Origin: DATFEN01 sp035691285 | GTDB lineage: Bacteria; Acidobacteriota; Vicinamibacteria; Fen-336 | Assembly (NCBI GenBank): GCA_035691285.1 | Contig: DASSJI010000049.1 | Coordinates: forward strand, 1 to 24,160 | DNA length: 24,160 bases | Direction of reading: 5' to 3' | Shown here: positions 15,161-22,029 of the stretch, piece by piece | Position numbering within the stretch: the first letter of the stretch is position 1 | How the letters are laid out: each line of letters starts with the position of its first letter | Made by a program: the position numbers and the translations under genes | The notes under the pieces: model-generated | Databases searched by the model: none | Seen by the model: only the letters and a program-made list of their open reading frames with translations | Told to the model about the DNA's origin: nothing

Positions 15161-15390
15161 CGCCGTCCGACGAGGCGCGCGCCGGCCGTGCGCTGGACGA
15201 GCTGCGGTTCCTGCTGCAGCTCGCGTACTCGGGCGAGCTCGGAGCGATCCGGGCCTACCTGGGCCATCGCCACGCTGCCAAGGACCGGGTCGAGCGCGCC
15301 GAGCTCATGACGATCATCCGGGACGAGGTCCGGCACCGGCACTGCCTGCTCGAGATGCTGGCCCGGCTCGGGTCCGCGCCCGACCCCTAG
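15157..15390 (+). CDS. Ferritin-like di-iron protein, N-terminal half (split gene)
   Basis: This 77-residue ORF starts at a GTG that overlaps the M24 stop (GTGA). It reads as a two-helix hairpin: FLLQLAYSGELGAIRAYLGH with Glu27, then ELMTIIRDEVRHRHCLLEML with E57-x-x-H60. A Glu in helix 1 and an ExxH in helix 2 are half of the di-iron site of ferritin-like proteins (Coq7/rubrerythrin fold). The TAG at 15388-15390 is in the same frame as the next ORF, which starts 12 bases later and supplies the other half of the site. It is therefore either half of a gene broken by a nonsense mutation or a true short subunit. A four-helix protein of this family is usually about 150-200 residues. Confidence 0.65.
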   Translation: MTPSDEARAGRALDELRFLLQLAYSGELGAIRAYLGHRHAAKDRVERAELMTIIRDEVRHRHCLLEMLARLGSAPDP

Positions 15391-15402
15391 CACGAGAGGA
15401 AG

Positions 15403-15759
15403 ATGGAGATGGTCGGCCGGGCGATCGCGGTGTTCTGCCAGGTGGGCGGCTGGTTCCTTCCCATGTACGGCGCCGGCCGCCTCGAGGCACAGAACATTCG
15501 CGAGTACGAGGTTGCGGCCCGGCTCGCCCTCGCCGCGGGGCAACCGGGCCTGGTCGAGCCCTTGCTCGAGATGGCGGAGGTCGAGTGGGACCACGAGCAG
15601 TACTTCCGCAGCAAGGTGCTGGGCCATTTCCTGCGGCGCGTGTTCCCGCCGTGGCCGGCCCCGCCCCCGCGCGCCAGCATTCGGGAGACGCTCCGGGACT
15701 TCGAGCGCTCCACGGAGCGGCCGACGATCGCCGTGCGGGCGCCCTGGCTCTTGCGCTGA
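15403..15759 (+). CDS. Ferritin-like di-iron protein, C-terminal half (split gene)
   Basis: This 118-residue ORF is in the same reading frame as the preceding one, after TAG and four sense codons. It contains the missing helices: GAGRLEAQNIREYEVAARLAL with Glu28, then LLEMAEVEWDHEQYFRSKVL with E61-x-x-H64. With the upstream half this completes a two-ExxH di-iron site. The hydrophobic stretch AVFCQVGGWFLPMYGAG lies between the halves. AGAGGA just upstream gives a plausible ribosome site for the ATG at 15409 (third codon) rather than 15403, so separate translation is possible. The C-terminal tail is Pro-rich (PPWPAPPPR). Function is unknown; di-iron oxidation or hydroxylation is inferred from the motifs only. 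Confidence 0.68.
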   Translation: MEMVGRAIAVFCQVGGWFLPMYGAGRLEAQNIREYEVAARLALAAGQPGLVEPLLEMAEVEWDHEQYFRSKVLGHFLRRVFPPWPAPPPRASIRETLRDFERSTERPTIAVRAPWLLR

Positions 15760-15788
15760 CGAGGTTCTCGAGACCGCGGGCGACGTCT

Positions 15789-18065
15789 CTACCGAAGCGT
15801 GAAGACCGCCTCCTTCACGTCCCGCGCGTTCCCGCCCACGCAGACCTTGAACGCGCCCGGCTCGGCCTCCCACCGGCCGGACGCCGTGTGGAAAGCGAGG
15901 TCGGCCGCTTTCACGGTGAACGCAACCTCGCGCGACTCGCCCGGCGCGAGAAGGACGCGCTGGAAGCCCTTCAGCTCCTTCACGGGCCGCGTCACGCTGC
16001 CCACGAGGTCGCGCACGTAGAGCTGCGCCAGCTCCGCTCCAGCCCGCGAGCCCGTGTTCGTGACCGTCGCCGACACCTGGAGCGATCCGTCGCGGGCCAT
16101 CTCCGGGGCGCTCACCCGCGTGTCTCCGTAAGCGAACGTGGTGTAGGCGAGGCCGAAGCCGAACGGGTAGAGCGGATCGTTCGAAATGTCGTTGTAAGAG
16201 GACCACGTCACTTCGGCCTGCGGCCCGGGGCGTCCCGTGTTCTTGTGGGCGTAGGTCATGGGCAGCTGGCCCACGTGCCGCGGGAAGGCGACGGGCAGCC
16301 GGCCCAGGGGGCCGAAATCACCGAAGAGCACGTCGGCGATCGCGTGGCCCGCCTGGGAGCCCGCGTGCCACGTCGCCAGCAGGGCGGGAGCGGCCTGCGC
16401 CGGCGTGCTCAGCACCAGGGGCCGGCCGCTCATCAAGACGATCACGACCTTCGGGTTGGCGTCGAGCACGGCGCGGAGCAGGTCCTCCTGGAGGCCCTTG
16501 AGGCCGATGTCCACCTGGCTGCGCCCTTCTCCCGACTGGAAGGCGTCCTCGCCGAGCGCCAGCACGACCGCGTCCGCCGAGCGGGCCGCCTCGACCGCCG
16601 CCGGGATGCCCGAGCGGTCGCCCGTCTCGAACACCGAGCGCGCCATGAAGTTGCGCGGGCCCGTCACGAGCTTCACGCCCGGAGCGTGCACGACGCGCGT
16701 CGCCGGCCCCACGGCCGCCTGGATCCCCTCGAGCAGCGACACGGCCGTGCCGGCCTGCGCCTGGGCCCTCCAGTTGCCGAGGGGCGAGTCCTTGTCCGCG
16801 GCGAGCGGGCCCACGACCGCGAGGGTCCTCAGGCCCTTGTCCAGCGGCAGCAGCCCGCCCTCGTTCTTCAGGAGCACGATCGACCTGCGCGCGACGTCGC
16901 GGGCGGCCGACGCGTGGGCGGGGTTGGCCAGCACGTCCTTCTCGCGCGCCGGGTCCGAGTAGCGATAGGGGTCCTCGAAGAGGCCGAGGGCGTGCTTGAC
17001 CCGGAGCACGCGACGGACCGCGTCGTCCACCAGCTTCACGTCCACCCTTCCGGCGCTCACCAGCGCGGGAAGGTGGGCCAGGTAGGCGCGCGACTCCATG
17101 TCCATGTCGCTCCCCGCGCGGATCGCCTGCTCCGCCGCCTGCTCGAGGTCCTTCGAGAAGCCGTGGTTCACCATCTCGCCGATCGAGCCCCAGTCCGATA
17201 CCACGAAGCCCTGGAAGCCCCACTCGCCCTTGAGGATGTCCCGCTGCAGGTGGGCGTTCCCGGTCGCCGGGATCCCGGAGAGGTCGTTGAACGCGTTCAT
17301 GAACGTCGCGACGCCGGCCTCGGCCGCCGCCCTGAAGGGCGGCAGCACGACGTTGCGCAGCCGGTGCTCCGACATGTCCACGGTGTTGTAGTCGCGGCCC
17401 GCCTCGGCGAAGCCGTAGGCGGCATAGTGCTTCGCGCACGCGGCGAGCGTGTCGAGCGCGGAGAGGTCCCTCCCCTGGAAGCCGCGCACGCGGGCCGCCG
17501 CCACGAGCGACCCGAGATACGGATCCTCGCCCGCCCCCTCCACGATGCGGCCCCAGCGGGCGTCCCATGCGACGTCCACCATCGGAGCGAACGTCCAGTG
17601 CAGTCCGGCCGCGCTCGCCTCCGTCGCCGCGATGCGAGCCGACCGCTCGATCGCGTCCATGTCCCAGCTCGCCGCCTCGCCCAGCGGCACGGGGAACATG
17701 GTCCGATAGCCGTGGATGACGTCGAGGCCGAAGATCAGCGGGATCCGCAGGCGGCTGTTCTCCACGGCCAGCTGCTGCATCTTCCGGGTGGCCTCGGCGC
17801 CCGTCACGTTGAGGACGGAGCCCACGAGGCCCTGGCGGACCTGGTCGTACATGAGCCGCTGCGCGCCCGCGCTCGGCGGCGGTCCGGTGACGTCGAACAC
17901 GCTCGAGTACTGGTTGAGCTGGCCGACCTTCTCCTCGAGCGTCATCCGTGCGAGGAGGGCGTCGATCTTCCTCTCGGTCGCCGGGTTCACGAGGACCTGG
18001 GCCTGCGCGCCCGGGAACAGGGCCAGGCCGAGCCCGACCGGGCCGACGAAGCGAAGGACGTGCAT
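15789..18065 (-). CDS. bglX: GH3 family beta-glucosidase, exported
   Basis: From the ATG at 18065 the protein has 758 residues, the size of BglX-type periplasmic beta-glucosidases. A signal peptide (VGPVGLGLALFPGAQA) leads into IDALLARMTLEEKVGQLNQY, a typical GH3 start. The TIM-barrel domain holds the nucleophile in GFVVSDWGSIGEM (Asp291). The second alpha/beta domain holds DAVVLALGEDAFQSGEGRSQ, where a Glu is the likely acid/base. A C-terminal fibronectin-III-like domain (VTNTGSRAGAELAQLYV, then LKGFQRVLLAPGESREVAF) ends the protein. It should hydrolyse terminal beta-linked glucose from oligosaccharides. The start was chosen because the signal peptide begins there; the longer open frame upstream runs across the neighbouring gene. 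It follows the glycine-zipper gene by 16 bases. Confidence 0.95.
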   Translation of the reverse strand: MHVLRFVGPVGLGLALFPGAQAQVLVNPATERKIDALLARMTLEEKVGQLNQYSSVFDVTGPPPSAGAQRLMYDQVRQGLVGSVLNVTGAEATRKMQQLAVENSRLRIPLIFGLDVIHGYRTMFPVPLGEAASWDMDAIERSARIAATEASAAGLHWTFAPMVDVAWDARWGRIVEGAGEDPYLGSLVAAARVRGFQGRDLSALDTLAACAKHYAAYGFAEAGRDYNTVDMSEHRLRNVVLPPFRAAAEAGVATFMNAFNDLSGIPATGNAHLQRDILKGEWGFQGFVVSDWGSIGEMVNHGFSKDLEQAAEQAIRAGSDMDMESRAYLAHLPALVSAGRVDVKLVDDAVRRVLRVKHALGLFEDPYRYSDPAREKDVLANPAHASAARDVARRSIVLLKNEGGLLPLDKGLRTLAVVGPLAADKDSPLGNWRAQAQAGTAVSLLEGIQAAVGPATRVVHAPGVKLVTGPRNFMARSVFETGDRSGIPAAVEAARSADAVVLALGEDAFQSGEGRSQVDIGLKGLQEDLLRAVLDANPKVVIVLMSGRPLVLSTPAQAAPALLATWHAGSQAGHAIADVLFGDFGPLGRLPVAFPRHVGQLPMTYAHKNTGRPGPQAEVTWSSYNDISNDPLYPFGFGLAYTTFAYGDTRVSAPEMARDGSLQVSATVTNTGSRAGAELAQLYVRDLVGSVTRPVKELKGFQRVLLAPGESREVAFTVKAADLAFHTASGRWEAEPGAFKVCVGGNARDVKEAVFTLR

Positions 18066-18081
18066 GAGGCTCGAATCGACC

Positions 18082-18642
18082 CTACTGAACGCTGTAGCCG
18101 CGACCCTGGAGGCAGGCCCCCCACGACTTCTTGAAAGTGTCCTTCGCCCCGGCGTCCTGGGCCTGCGCGGCCTGCTGCGCCTGGGCCTCGGCCTGCTTGC
18201 CGGCCTTCTTCTGCGCCCGGCGTCCCCTGACGGCCCCCGCCGTCGCGCCTGCCGCCGCGCCTTCTCCGGCGTCGAGGTTGCCCTCGTCCCGCTCTCGGTC
18301 GTCGTCGCCGATCGCGCCGACGGCGGCCCCCCTTGCCGCCCCGCGCGCAGCACCCTTGACCGCCCCGCCCTTGGGTGCCTCCGCCGGAGGGGCGGCCGTC
18401 GGGGCAGCCGTCGGGTCGATGCCGGTCTGCTGCCTCGCCCAGGCGTAGCACTCGTTCTCGTCCTTGGCCTGCTGAGTCGCGTCCTGAGCTTTGCTTGGGT
18501 ACACGGCAAGGCCCAGCGTCGCGGGCTTTGGTGTGGCCGCCGTGGTCGGCGCGGCCCCGGTGGCCTGGCCCAGCGCATTGCTCGAACCGAGCCCCGCTGC
18601 GGCCATGGCCGCCACGCACGCAAACGCTCTCGTGGTCCTCAT
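18082..18642 (-). CDS. Exported glycine-zipper protein
   Basis: The 186-residue protein begins with a signal peptide (AFACVAAMAAAGLGSSNALG). Then come LAVYPSKAQDATQQAKDENE, CYAWARQQTGIDP, a Pro/Ala linker, and a Gly/Ala zipper with GAARGAARGAAVGAIGDD and GEGAAAGATAGAVRGRR separated by an acidic insert. A Lys/Gln/Ala helix and the tail FKKSWGACLQGRGYSVQ end it. The pattern of a Cys-Tyr-x-Trp-Ala segment, glycine zipper and C-terminal ACLxGRGY is seen in small envelope proteins of proteobacteria; glycine zippers mediate membrane helix packing. Two Cys (CYAW and ACLQ) could form a disulfide. Exact function is unknown. CAGGAGGAGG precedes the ATG. It probably shares its promoter with the GH3 gene. 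Confidence 0.77.
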   Translation of the reverse strand: MRTTRAFACVAAMAAAGLGSSNALGQATGAAPTTAATPKPATLGLAVYPSKAQDATQQAKDENECYAWARQQTGIDPTAAPTAAPPAEAPKGGAVKGAARGAARGAAVGAIGDDDRERDEGNLDAGEGAAAGATAGAVRGRRAQKKAGKQAEAQAQQAAQAQDAGAKDTFKKSWGACLQGRGYSVQ

Positions 18643-18747
18643 CGTCGGTCCTCCTCCTGGCGGATCCCGAACGGATCTCGCCGCCGCAGGGCGATGGGGT
18701 CGGCGGCGCGAACCACGGCCGCGGCCCTGCCGTTACGGCCACTGTCG

Positions 18748-18776
18748 AAACTAGACCCGGTGGAGGCTCCGGTCAA
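18748..18776 (-). promoter_or_regulatory. Sigma70-type promoter upstream of the glycine-zipper/GH3 operon
   Basis: On the minus strand TTGACC (18776-18771) and TAGTTT (18753-18748) are 17 bases apart. The predicted start is near 18741, leaving a leader of about 100 bases before the ATG at 18642. The leader is GC-rich and could fold but no known riboswitch pattern was recognised. The rest of the 198-base gap (18643-18840) shows no gene. Confidence 0.55.
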
Positions 18777-18840
18777 CTGCTATTCGCGCGGTCTCAGGCG
18801 ACCGGCCGGCGGGCGTCATGGGCGGAAGGCCTACCTGGAG

Positions 18841-19848
18841 CTACGGCCTTTCCCAGCCCCCGGACTCGGCCGATCGGAACACGGCCTCGATGACGCGCAT
18901 GTTGAGCAGGGAGTCTTCGAGAGGGACAGGGACGGGTGCGTCCTCGAGGATCGCCCGAGAGAAGACGTCACCCTGGATCGTGTACTGGTCGCAGGTCGGG
19001 AACACGACCGGCTCGATGCCACCGCCGAACACGTCCCGGCCATCGTCCAGGAACACGCGGCAGGGCCGATCGTTCGGCGCGTTGAAGGGGATCTCCACCT
19101 CGATCCGGCCTCGAGTGCCGGCCGCCTGCACGCGCTGGTAGGGCGCGATCTGGGTGCCGACCGTGAAGATCGACTGGCCCGAGGCGAAGTCCAGGACCGC
19201 TGACGTGACACGGTCCGTGCCGAAGCGCGGGTCGCGCTCGATGAGGCCGAGCACACGTTGCGGCTCCTCGTCGAACAGGAAGCGGGAGATCGTGACGGGG
19301 TAGCAGCCGATGTCGAGGAGCGCGCCGCCGCCCCAGGCGGCCACGTTGCGTACGTTGCCCGGATCCTCGTTGAAGTAGCTGAAGTAGCTGGCGATCGAGC
19401 GCAGCGGGCCGATGCGGCCGGAACGAACCAGCTCGCGGACGCCGAGCCACTGCGGGTGCGTGCGCACCATGAACGCCTCCTGGACCTTCCGGCCGCTGCG
19501 GTCCCGCGCCGCGATCAGCGTCTCGACCTCGGCCACGCTCAGGCCGATCGGCTTCTCGCATAGGACGTGCTTCCCGCTCTCGAGGGCGCGGATCGACCAG
19601 GGCACGTGGAGGTGGTTCGGCAGCGGGTTGTAGACGGCGTCGATCTCCGGGTCCTCGAGCAGCTCTTCGTAGGAGCCGTAGACCTTCCGGATCCCCAGGG
19701 GGCGCGCCGCCTGGTCCGCCCTGGCGCGGTCGCGTGAGGCGAGGCCCACGATCTCGCAGAGGCGGCCGCGCTGCATCCCGGGGATCACCTTCTCGAGGGC
19801 GATGCGGGCCGCCCCGAGCACGCCGAAGCGCACCTTGCGCTGCATCAT
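18841..19848 (-). CDS. Gfo/Idh/MocA family NAD(P)-dependent oxidoreductase
   Basis: This 335-residue cytoplasmic protein has an N-terminal Rossmann domain with VRFGVLGAARIALEKVIPGM (nucleotide-binding loop GVLGAA, 9-14), the family motif NPLPNHLHVPWSIRALESGK then HVLCEKPIGL (EKP at about 97-99), and the C-terminal substrate domain with AWGGGALLDIGCYPVTISRF (about 170-189). In the family the Lys of EKP and the Asp/His-region residues of the GGGALLDIGCYP segment act in hydride transfer on sugars or related polyols. D-xylose 1-dehydrogenase and trans-dihydrodiol dehydrogenase-like members resemble this one, but the substrate is not determined. It has two adjacent ATG codons; the first is used here. 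No ribosome site precedes it, and a -10-like TAGGAT stands six bases upstream. A GH3 operon nearby supports sugar metabolism. Confidence 0.94.
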   Translation of the reverse strand: MMQRKVRFGVLGAARIALEKVIPGMQRGRLCEIVGLASRDRARADQAARPLGIRKVYGSYEELLEDPEIDAVYNPLPNHLHVPWSIRALESGKHVLCEKPIGLSVAEVETLIAARDRSGRKVQEAFMVRTHPQWLGVRELVRSGRIGPLRSIASYFSYFNEDPGNVRNVAAWGGGALLDIGCYPVTISRFLFDEEPQRVLGLIERDPRFGTDRVTSAVLDFASGQSIFTVGTQIAPYQRVQAAGTRGRIEVEIPFNAPNDRPCRVFLDDGRDVFGGGIEPVVFPTCDQYTIQGDVFSRAILEDAPVPVPLEDSLLNMRVIEAVFRSAESGGWERP

Positions 19849-19854
19849 CGGCCG

Positions 19855-19864
19855 ATCCTATAAG
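19855..19864. promoter_or_regulatory. Overlapping divergent -10 elements between oxidoreductase and YCII genes
   Basis: The 25-base gap between two divergent genes holds TATAAG on plus (19859-19864), nine bases before the YCII ATG, and TAGGAT on minus (19860-19855), six bases before the oxidoreductase ATG. The two hexamers share two base pairs. A weak -35 (TTGCGC, spacer 18) is possible on plus, inside the oxidoreductase gene. Both transcripts would be leaderless or nearly so. Confidence 0.45.
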
Positions 19865-19873
19865 CTCCAGGCG

Positions 19874-20161
19874 ATGTTCGTCATCGAGCTGACATACAAG
19901 GCCGCCCTCTCCGAGATCGACAAGCACATGAAGGCGCACGTCGCCTTCCTGAACGAGCACTACGCCTCCGGCCGCTTCGTCGTCTCGGGCCGCAAGATCC
20001 CGCGCGAGGGCGGAATCATCATCGCCGTCGGCGGAACCAAGGCCGAGATCGAGGCGCTGGTCCGGGCGGATCCTTTCGTCGCGCGCGGCCTCGCGGACTT
20101 CCGGGTCGTGGAATTCCGCGCCAGTCAGCGCGCCCCGGACCTGCCCGCGCGGATGTCCTGA
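19874..20161 (+). CDS. YCII-related small protein
   Basis: The 95-residue cytoplasmic protein matches the YCII family: MFVIELTYKAALSEIDKHMKAHVAFLNEHY with the conserved His in the HxxF/HVAFL region, then SGRFVVSGRKIPREGGIIIAVGG, a lysine-free turn, and DPFVARGLADFRVVEFRA at the end. The fold is a dimeric ferredoxin-like alpha/beta with a conserved His-Asp pair (here His28/His22 and Asp77 region). Function is unknown; related proteins accompany chlorinated-compound or sigma factor systems. ATG at 19874 is the natural start because the family begins with the MFVIEL strand; a longer reading to 19802 overlaps the divergent gene. Its stop is 14 bases from the convergent DUF1801 stop. Confidence 0.87.
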   Translation: MFVIELTYKAALSEIDKHMKAHVAFLNEHYASGRFVVSGRKIPREGGIIIAVGGTKAEIEALVRADPFVARGLADFRVVEFRASQRAPDLPARMS

Positions 20162-20175
20162 GCGATTGGTGGACG

Positions 20176-20604
20176 CTAGCGCGCCCGCTTGCCGCTCGCT
20201 CGCCGGGGCTTGGGCTTGCCCTTGCCCTGGAGATTGAGCGCCACCGCGGCGCGGACGAGAGCCTTCAAGGCCCCCTCATCGACCTTGTCGCCTTCGTGGA
20301 TGTCGATCGCGCGCCTGACGTTCCCGTCGAGGCTGGAGTTGAACAGACCGGACGGGTCCTTCAACGCGGCTCCTTTGGAGAACGTCATCTTGACGACGCT
20401 CTTGTACGTCTCTCCCGTGCAGACGAGGCCGCCGTGGGACCAGACGGGGGTTCCCATCCACTTCCACTCCTCGACGATGTCTGGGTCCGCCTCGTGGATG
20501 ATTGCGCGGACTTTCGCGAGCATCTTCCCTCGCCAGTCCGCAAGCTCCCTGATCCTCTCGTCGATCAATCCAGAGGCAGCTTCCGACGGGACAGGCCTTC
20601 TCAT
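20176..20604 (-). CDS. DUF1801 family protein
   Basis: The 142-residue protein shows the DUF1801 (YdhG-like) pattern: LADWRGKMLAKVRAIIHEAD, then IVEEWKWMGTPVWSHGGLVC, then YKSVVKMTFSKGAALKDPSG and LFNSSLDGNVRRAIDIHEGD near the end, with a very basic tail (KPKPRRASGKRAR). The fold is small alpha/beta; function is unknown, with frataxin-like iron binding suggested for some relatives. Start is the ATG at 20604, which overlaps the DoxX stop by four bases (ATGA), showing translational coupling. It is the last gene of the ArsR-SRPBCC-DoxX operon, a neighbourhood that is common for this family. Confidence 0.87.
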   Translation of the reverse strand: MRRPVPSEAASGLIDERIRELADWRGKMLAKVRAIIHEADPDIVEEWKWMGTPVWSHGGLVCTGETYKSVVKMTFSKGAALKDPSGLFNSSLDGNVRRAIDIHEGDKVDEGALKALVRAAVALNLQGKGKPKPRRASGKRAR

Positions 20605-20984
20605 GTGCCGCTCCAACCCGCGCACCGGTGCCAGAGGAAGTACGAGATGGCCCAGAGCACGCCGGTGCCCGCTGCCCAACCCCACGCCTCCGGGCCATCG
20701 CCCACCGAGAGGTGGGCGATGAGAGCAGAGCCGAGGTCGATGGCGAAGCCGGCGTAGGCCCACTCCTTGATCCGAGGCGGCACCGGCGCAAGCAGCAGCA
20801 CCACGCCGAGGAGCTTGGCCCACGAGAGCTCCACCCGGAAGTAGGCGGGGAAGCCGAGGTGGGCGAACGCCTCCGCCACCTGCGGCAGGCGCAGTTGCGC
20901 GTAGGCGGTGAAGCTCATCTGCAGGCAGAAGAGCCCGGTGACGATCCAATAGGCGATGGTCCTGGTTCTGAGGCTCGACTCCAT
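20601..20984 (-). CDS. DoxX-like four-helix membrane protein
   Basis: This 127-residue protein has four hydrophobic segments: IAYWIVTGLFCLQMSFTAYA, LLGVVLLLAPVP, WAYAGFAIDLGSALIAHLSVG and AAGTGVLWAISYFLW. HLGFPAYFRVELSWAKLLG in the first loop/second helix is typical of DoxX-like proteins. Relatives occur with SRPBCC and ArsR genes in stress operons; a quinone- or redox-related membrane role has been proposed for the wider family but is not shown for this type. The ATG at 20984 follows AGGAGGAAGG. It starts 20 bases after the SRPBCC stop and overlaps the DUF1801 start. Confidence 0.87.
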   Translation of the reverse strand: MESSLRTRTIAYWIVTGLFCLQMSFTAYAQLRLPQVAEAFAHLGFPAYFRVELSWAKLLGVVLLLAPVPPRIKEWAYAGFAIDLGSALIAHLSVGDGPEAWGWAAGTGVLWAISYFLWHRCAGWSGT

Positions 20985-21004
20985 GGGTCCTTCCTCCTAC
21001 GGCT

Positions 21005-21571
21005 TCAAGGTTTCGTACCGTCGGGCGGCCAACCGGGCGTCTCGACGCCGAACTGCTTCGCGTACTCCTCGTTCAATCGCTGCCAGCCTCCGAACTTGAT
21101 GGCGTCGCCGCCGACGATGCGTCCGATCGGCTCGCCCGCGAGGAGCCGCTCGAGGACGTCGAAGCAGATGTGCCAGCCCGCGGCGCCCCACGCGATGAAG
21201 CGGCGATCGATGTTGTGCCAGAGCCTGAGGCGTGTGCCGCTGCCGAGCGGTTCGAGCTCCCAGCGGAGGTCGTTGCCACCCCAGCCGTACTCGAGCAGCC
21301 TCGGCGCCTCGACCCGTGTCACCGTGCTCTCAGAAACCTGCGCCGTCGGCATCCCGACCGTCGAGAGCTTCACCGGCCCCACGGCGGCCAGGTTCCGATC
21401 GGCGTCGAAGGGCGCCCATTCGGACAGGTGCGCAGGATCGGTCAGCGCCTGCCACACCCTTGCCGGCGGATGACGCAGGTCTCGGACGAGAACGAGCGTC
21501 CACCTCTGGCCCTCCTTCCGGATCTCGGCTCCGGCCGCGGGGCCAGGCACGTACGTCCCTCGGTGGCTCAT
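21005..21571 (-). CDS. SRPBCC/AHSA1 domain protein
   Basis: The 188-residue protein carries an activator-of-Hsp90-like START/Bet v1 domain: LVLVRDLRHPPARVWQALTD then PAHLSEWAPFDADRNL at the start, LRWELEPLGSGTRLRLWHNI in the middle, and a C-terminal long helix around WHICFDVLERLLAGEPIGR. This fold forms a hydrophobic cavity for a small ligand; the ligand is not known. It overlaps the ArsR stop by four bases (ATGA) so the two proteins are translated together. ArsR plus AHSA1 pairs are very common and the pair may sense and buffer a hydrophobic compound. An open frame extending far upstream is only the shadow of ArsR and intergenic DNA. Confidence 0.92.
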   Translation of the reverse strand: MSHRGTYVPGPAAGAEIRKEGQRWTLVLVRDLRHPPARVWQALTDPAHLSEWAPFDADRNLAAVGPVKLSTVGMPTAQVSESTVTRVEAPRLLEYGWGGNDLRWELEPLGSGTRLRLWHNIDRRFIAWGAAGWHICFDVLERLLAGEPIGRIVGGDAIKFGGWQRLNEEYAKQFGVETPGWPPDGTKP

Positions 21572-21900
21572 CGGCTCCTTCCCTTCCTCGGCGCCTGCGC
21601 CATCCGATCGAGATGGCGTTCGAGCGCATCGACGTGGGCCGTCCAGAAGCGGCGGAAGGGAGCGAGCCAGGCATCGACCTCCCTGAGCGGCTCGGGCCGG
21701 ATCCGATAGACGCGGCGCTGGGCTTCGACCCGCGACTCCACGAAGCCGGCCTCGCGCAGCACGCGCAGATGCTTGGAGACGGAGGTCTGGGGCATCCGCA
21801 GCCGGCGCTCGATCTCGCCGACGGATCGCTCCGACGACGCCAGCAGGCCGAGGATGGCCCGGCGGCTCGGCTCCGCGATGATCGCGAACGACGATTCCAC
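21568..21900 (-). CDS. ArsR-family (SdpR-like) transcriptional repressor
   Basis: From GTG at 21900 the protein has 110 residues and starts MESSFAIIAEPSRRAILGLL, the classic beginning of this family. The winged helix shows SVGEIERRLRMPQTSVSKHL (recognition helix) and REAGFVESRVEAQRRVYRI (wing). No metal-binding CxC is present, so it is not a metal sensor of the ArsR/SmtB type; the sole two Cys of a longer reading lie upstream of this start. The longer reading from TTG at 21936 uses the -35 box itself as start codon and is rejected. It should repress its own operon through the CATAT sites at 21904-21944. The GTG is six bases behind the -10, so the mRNA is probably leaderless. Confidence 0.93.
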   Translation of the reverse strand: MESSFAIIAEPSRRAILGLLASSERSVGEIERRLRMPQTSVSKHLRVLREAGFVESRVEAQRRVYRIRPEPLREVDAWLAPFRRFWTAHVDALERHLDRMAQAPRKGRSR

Positions 21901-21903
21901 GGC

Positions 21904-21944
21904 GCATATATACACAGTAGAGCATATGCCTGTCAAGCCATATG
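21904..21944 (-). promoter_or_regulatory. Promoter and operator of the ArsR-SRPBCC-DoxX-DUF1801 operon
   Basis: On the minus strand a perfect TTGACA (21936-21931) and TATATA (21912-21907) are 18 bases apart, and the GTG begins six bases after the -10. Within and around it lie an inverted pair GCATAT (21904-21909) and ATATGC (21924-21929), and two CATATG palindromes (21923-21928 and 21939-21944) 16 bases apart. Such spaced half-sites over the promoter are the expected layout for autorepression by a dimeric ArsR protein. The A/T-richness contrasts sharply with the flanks. Confidence 0.7.
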
Positions 21945-21979
21945 AGGGGAGGGCTCGCGGCCCAGGTCCAATCCACGGG

Positions 21980-22009
21980 CCGGGGCGCCTGGCCGAAAGG
22001 TCGCCCCGG
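21980..22009 (-). terminator. Strong hairpin after the anti-sigma gene
   Basis: CCGGGGCG (21980-21987) and CGCCCCGG (22002-22009) form an 8-bp GC stem; CCT and AGG can extend it inside, leaving a GGCCGAA loop. It lies 20 bases beyond the stop of the sigma/anti-sigma operon and upstream of the ArsR promoter region. There is no U-tract, so termination would be non-canonical; insulation of the two operons is an inference. Confidence 0.4.
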
Positions 22010-22029
22010 GATCCGTCGGCCGCAATCGA

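Noticed and set aside
15388..15390. TAG as a recoded amber codon (for example pyrrolysine) in the ferritin-like gene
   Set aside because: TAG ends several other genes here (pap, DUF2911, phoD, GH3), no suppressor tRNA or downstream recoding element is visible, and a nonsense mutation or two separate ORFs explain it more simply.
15763..15778. TCTCGAGA palindrome between the ferritin-like and GH3 stops
   Set aside because: Short and GC-typical, no U-tract; not convincing as a terminator.
21901..21936. Longer ArsR protein starting at TTG 21936
   Set aside because: The TTG is the first three bases of the TTGACA -35 box, so the start codon would not be in the transcript.
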